Shown here in pieces: positions 6,895-9,577 of a stretch of DNA of 9,577 nt. A model generated the notes under the pieces. It saw only the letters and a program-made list of their open reading frames with translations. It was not told the DNA's origin and searched no databases. Within the stretch, counting starts at the first letter, position 1. The number at the start of each line of letters is the position of its first letter. Source of the DNA: an uncultured beta proteobacterium. Its GTDB lineage: Bacteria > Pseudomonadota > Gammaproteobacteria > Burkholderiales > Burkholderiaceae_C. Position numbers and translations under genes: made by a program. The stretch spans positions 1 to 9,577 of the forward strand of contig CAISIP010000457.1 in NCBI GenBank assembly GCA_903885415.1, read 5' to 3'.

Positions 6895-6900
6895 CGCCCA
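6861..6900. repeat. Two abutting stem-loops
   Basis: TCCAC-TGAG-GTGGA (6861-6874; 5-bp arms, 4-nt loop) is followed without a gap by TGGGCG-N14-CGCCCA (6875-6900; 6-bp arms). No T tract follows, so this is not an ordinary rho-independent terminator. Short GC-rich repeats like these are partly expected by chance; the immediate adjacency is the notable point. Confidence 0.35.
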
Positions 6901-7158
6901 CCATGGCGCTTGCTGAGGCTCCAACGAGGCAGGTGCCCATGCATGAAGCCGCTAGCGGGCGGACATCGACTCGTTGGCACGGGCCATTTTCTTATCAAGA
7001 GCTCCTCACACCTAATCCGAGCCTCGCGATAGTGCTGCTGGCGGACGAGACTCGCGGCACAGCATCAGGGCCACTCAGATCCTTTGAAGCGCCCGTTATG
7101 GACTTCCAGGCCAAGCGAATATGTTTTATCCGGATCAATCGGACGGTGCTGCCCGCTC

Positions 7159-7189
7159 GCTTTTTTGCCGCTCAGCCCGGAAAAAAAGC
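7159..7189. repeat. Inverted repeat with T6/A7 arms
   Basis: The left arm GCTTTTTTGCCG (7159-7170) and right arm CGGAAAAAAAGC (7178-7189) pair over 12 positions with a single mismatch (G7167 against A7181) around the loop CTCAGCC. The T tract is on the 5' side and the A tract on the 3' side on both strands, so no U-run follows the GC core within the transcript as in a standard terminator. It ends 144 nt before the GT4 start. It may be an RNA hairpin in the leader, a protein-binding or cruciform site, or a remnant of a mobile element; the role is unknown. Confidence 0.55.
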
Positions 7190-7333
7190 TTTGCCGGCCC
7201 AATTTGGATCGGTCGCAAGGCAAGAGCCGCCTTCGTGGATCACGCGCCGCCGCGGTCGGTTTGATGGACGGTGGCCGAGTCCCCACCACGACCCTGATGC
7301 GGTGCGCCGTCGGCGTCCAAGCAAGGCCGGGCC

Positions 7334-8641
7334 GTGAAAGTCGCTGTCGTCTGCAGCTTTGACCTCGATGGTGGGGCCGCGCGGGCCGCCTACCGGCTGC
7401 ACCAGGCGCTGCAAGTCCATGGCGCCGATTCACGCATGTTCGTGCAAGTTCGAACCAGCGCCGACCCAACGGTCGAAGGCCGCTCCGGTGGCCTTACCAA
7501 GCTCATCGGGCGGATCCGACCATTGATCGACCACGCGCCGGCCAAATGGATGGGCACCCGACTTGGACAGTTTTCGGTGAATTGGCTGCCTGGCGACCTG
7601 CTGGCGCGGCTTGCCTCGTTCAATCCCGACGTCGTCCACCTGCACTGGATCAACGCCGGCTTCGTGTCGCTGGCCCAGATAGAGCGCATCGGCCGGCCCC
7701 TTCTCTGGACGGCCCATGACATGTGGCCATTTACCGGCGGCTGCCACTACGACGAAGGGTGCGAGCGCTATGCCACCGCCGGATGCACTCCCTGTCCCAT
7801 GCACACACGAGGCAGCAGCCTCAATATGGCCGGCCGCAGACTCACATCCAAGCGGGCCACGCTAGACACTACCCAGCTGACCCTGATTTCGCCGAGTCGA
7901 TGGCTCGCCAGCGTCGGCCGGCGCAGCGCCACCGCCGCTAATCGGGAGATTCTGGTAATTCCGAATGGACTGGATCTCTCACGGTTCAAACCAATCGACA
8001 AGGCAACGGCTCGGAGCTTATTCGGCCTTCCCACCGACAAGTTCATCCTGCTATTTGGCGCGATCAAGTCTGACGCCAATCCCCGAAAGGGTTTTGCCCA
8101 AGTCGAAGAGATGCTGCGCCGCGCAGCAGGATCTTTGCTTGCCGATTCACTGCTGCTCTGCGTCTATGGCACCGACACCAAATCTGTCGGTACGCTGCAC
8201 GGCGTCCCCGCCAGGAATCTCGGCCATTTGCACGACGACGAGGCCCTCGTGGCTCTGTATTCAGCGGCAGATATATTTCTCGCGCCCAGCCTGCAAGATA
8301 ACCTACCCAACACCGTGGTCGAAGCCAGTGCCTGCGGCCTGCCGAGCATCGCATTCAACATCGGCGGTATGCCCGACTTGATCGACGATGGCATCACCGG
8401 CATGCTAGCCAAGGAAATCAATGGGCAAGCGCTGCTGGTCGCTCTGCAGCAGGCGCTGCACCAACCGGGCTGGCTAGCCCGGGCTGCAATAGCGGCACGC
8501 CAGTTGGCTGAACAGCGCTTCTGCTCTCGGCTGTTCGCCGCTAGGCACATGGAAGCTTACGCCCACGCGATTCGGCACAGCAAGATGCCTTCCGCGATCG
8601 GCAAGGCCGTCGATCATTCAACTTCCGCAGGCCATCCGTGA
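7334..8641 (+). CDS. Glycosyltransferase family 4 (GT-B fold)
   Basis: Cytoplasmic or membrane-associated glycosyltransferase likely adding one sugar from a nucleotide-sugar donor to the EPS repeat unit; donor and acceptor cannot be read from the sequence. The start is GTG, chosen because MKVAVVCSFDLDGGAARAAYRLHQAL is a typical GT4 N-terminus with the Gly-rich first loop. The N-terminal acceptor domain spans about 1-200 and includes VVHLHWINAGFVS and TAHDMWPFTGGCHY. Four cysteines (137, 143, 151, 154; C-X5-C-X7-C-X2-C) follow, a possible metal or disulfide site. The C-terminal donor domain (about 205-395) has LVIPNGLDLSRF and APSLQDNLPNTVVEASACGLPS; the usual E-X7-E pair is Asp322-X7-Glu330. 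435 residues is a normal length. The stop overlaps the next start (GTGA), so translation of the two transferases is probably coupled. Confidence 0.93.
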   Translation: MKVAVVCSFDLDGGAARAAYRLHQALQVHGADSRMFVQVRTSADPTVEGRSGGLTKLIGRIRPLIDHAPAKWMGTRLGQFSVNWLPGDLLARLASFNPDVVHLHWINAGFVSLAQIERIGRPLLWTAHDMWPFTGGCHYDEGCERYATAGCTPCPMHTRGSSLNMAGRRLTSKRATLDTTQLTLISPSRWLASVGRRSATAANREILVIPNGLDLSRFKPIDKATARSLFGLPTDKFILLFGAIKSDANPRKGFAQVEEMLRRAAGSLLADSLLLCVYGTDTKSVGTLHGVPARNLGHLHDDEALVALYSAADIFLAPSLQDNLPNTVVEASACGLPSIAFNIGGMPDLIDDGITGMLAKEINGQALLVALQQALHQPGWLARAAIAARQLAEQRFCSRLFAARHMEAYAHAIRHSKMPSAIGKAVDHSTSAGHP

Positions 8642-9525
8642 GCGCGCCCCGCTTTTCCATCGCGACGCCGACCCACAATGCGCTCGCCAAGCTCACCCGC
8701 TGCGTAGGCTCGGTGCGCGGTCAGCGCAACGCGACCCTGGAGCACCTGGTGCAAGACGCGCAGTCGACAGATGGTGCATCCCAATGGCTGGCCCGCCAAC
8801 CCGACCTGCGGGCGGTCAGCGAAGCCGACGCCGGCATGTACGACGCCATTAACCGCGCCTGGGAACGATCGACCGGAGAAATTCTCTCCTGGCTCAACTC
8901 TGACGAGCAATATCTTCCCGGCACGCTGGCCAAGGTGCAGGCCTTTTTCAGCGCCCATCCCGAAGTCGATGTGGTGTTCGGCAACTACATCGTGGCCGAC
9001 CGGCAGGGCCGGCCATTGGCCTTGCGTCGCGAAATTCCGTTTCGCAGCGTCTATGTGGCCAACGGCTTCCTGAATGCGCAGTCATGCACCCTGTTCTTCC
9101 GACGCCGGCTGTTCGACCAGGGCCGGCTGAAGCTGAACAGCCGACTTCGCTACGCGGCCGACAAGGAGTTGCTGCTCAAGCTGGCTGCGGCGGGCACGGT
9201 GATCCGTCATCTACCGGACTACCTGGCGATATTCGGCGTCGATGGCACCAACCTCAGCACCCATCCCCGTGCTCGCGAGGAATCGGAACAGGTCCGCGCG
9301 GCCTACGGCGCATTCCGCTCGCAGGCGCTGCGTCGCCTGGTATTAGCCTTCCGACGCTTTGAGCGCCTGCTACGGGGCGGCTACCGCTTCGATCCAATAT
9401 CCTACCTCTACGCTGTCGACGATGTCCCCCGTTATGTCGAGTACAGCGTTGCAAAACTCGGGGGACGCTACAGCCTTTCCGAAACAGAAGGACGCGCGGA
9501 CCGCGTTCGGGCCGTCGGGCCATGA
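8638..9525 (+). CDS. Glycosyltransferase family 2 (GT-A fold)
   Basis: Inverting GT-A glycosyltransferase, similar in layout to WcaE-type colanic acid enzymes, expected to build the EPS repeat unit on the cytoplasmic face. The start is GTG within the GTGA overlap with the preceding gene. In 295 residues: the nucleotide-binding start FSIATPTHNALAKLTRCVGS (6-25), VQDAQSTDGA (38-47), SEADAGMYDAINRAW (61-75), a metal-binding DxD-like site in WLNSDEQYLPG (85-95, Asp89), FGNYIVAD (114-121) and the likely catalytic-base region RYAADKELLLKLA (171-183, Asp175). DLRAVSEADAGMYDAINRA-type segments are typical of this subfamily. No transmembrane helix is evident. A basic, Arg-rich segment (about 220-245) may aid membrane association. 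The sugar transferred is not predictable; L-fucose is possible only by context. Confidence 0.92.
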   Translation: MSAPRFSIATPTHNALAKLTRCVGSVRGQRNATLEHLVQDAQSTDGASQWLARQPDLRAVSEADAGMYDAINRAWERSTGEILSWLNSDEQYLPGTLAKVQAFFSAHPEVDVVFGNYIVADRQGRPLALRREIPFRSVYVANGFLNAQSCTLFFRRRLFDQGRLKLNSRLRYAADKELLLKLAAAGTVIRHLPDYLAIFGVDGTNLSTHPRAREESEQVRAAYGAFRSQALRRLVLAFRRFERLLRGGYRFDPISYLYAVDDVPRYVEYSVAKLGGRYSLSETEGRADRVRAVGP

Positions 9526-9577
9526 TGCAGGCACTAGCCTTGCGCCCTCGAGCCACGCAACCAAGAAGCGTCGCTTC
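9522..9577 (+). CDS. Possible 5' end of the next gene (cut by window edge)
   Basis: ATG 9522 overlaps the TGA of the GT2 gene (ATGA), the same 4-nt coupling used between the two glycosyltransferases and between epsF and epsG. The frame remains open to the window end and reads MMQALALRPRATQPRSVA. A second ATG at 9525 is an alternative start. The product cannot be identified from 18 codons; a further EPS gene is the natural expectation from context. Confidence 0.4.
   Translation, partial: MMQALALRPRATQPRSVA

Larger units (their letters stand above)
6090..7333. other. 1.24-kb spacer without a recognisable gene
   Basis: No known protein family, tRNA, rRNA or insertion-sequence end was recognised on either strand between fcl and the GT4 gene. 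Base composition is visibly less GC-rich than in the flanking genes, and stops are frequent in 6090-6720. A 155-codon + strand ORF (GTG 6870 to 7337) ends in a GTGA overlap with the GT4 start, but its third-position GC looks lower than in the real genes and its protein is not recognisable. The spacer contains a TTGACA box with an adjacent perfect inverted repeat, a -35/-10 pair before a 54-codon ORF, two abutting stem-loops (6861-6900), a palindrome CCGCTAGCGG (6949-6958) and a long T/A inverted repeat (7159-7189). It could be a large regulatory region or a decayed gene or mobile element. Confidence 0.6.

Noticed and set aside
6885..6895. Resemblance of CTCAGTGCTAGC to part of a synthetic constitutive promoter series
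   Set aside because: Only a short segment matches, without the -35 or -10 boxes; the surrounding sequence shows no other sign of engineering.
6870..7337. 155-codon + strand ORF ending in a GTGA overlap with the GT4 start
   Set aside because: Third-position composition is closer to non-coding than to the neighbouring genes, the protein is not recognisable and its C-terminus is Arg/Pro-rich as in shadow ORFs. The overlap alone is not enough to call a gene.

Overview
The window is a GC-rich stretch of a Gram-negative exopolysaccharide (EPS) locus. The order epsE-epsF-epsG (outer-membrane export protein, polysaccharide co-polymerase, separate BY-kinase-like ATPase) is typical of Betaproteobacteria such as Burkholderiales, Rhodocyclales and methylotrophs, so that is the most likely source. 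This rests on gene order and protein features, not on a database match.

Layout. Positions 34-3154 hold the tightly packed + strand operon epsE, epsF, epsG, with an ATGA start/stop overlap between epsF and epsG. A small VanZ-family membrane protein gene lies on the - strand (3141-3554) and overlaps the 3' end of epsG tail to tail by 14 bp. A 441-bp spacer follows; it contains a 72-codon + strand ORF with a good ribosome binding site and one hydrophobic segment, ending 5 nt before gmd. Next come gmd (3996-5081) and fcl (5100-6089), which convert GDP-D-mannose to GDP-L-fucose. Then a 1,244-bp stretch (6090-7333) has no recognisable gene but holds several inverted repeats, a perfect -35 hexamer and a candidate small ORF. 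The window closes with a GT4 glycosyltransferase (7334-8641), a GT2 glycosyltransferase (8638-9525) and probably the first codons of another gene (from 9522), all joined by 4-nt start/stop overlaps.

How the genes fit together. Gmd and Fcl make GDP-L-fucose, suggesting a fucose-containing EPS. The GT4 and GT2 enzymes probably add sugars to the lipid-linked repeat unit. EpsF and EpsG would control chain length and polymerisation at the inner membrane, and EpsE would form the periplasm/outer-membrane export channel. The priming transferase, flippase (Wzx) and polymerase (Wzy) are not in the window.

Most interesting points: the N-terminus of EpsG matches the 24-5-24 tandem spacing of the MshEN cyclic-di-GMP-binding domain, though with weakened ligand contacts; EpsG has Arg in place of the Walker A Lys and no C-terminal Tyr cluster; and the 1.24-kb spacer carries a perfect 7-bp-arm inverted repeat just downstream of a TTGACA box.
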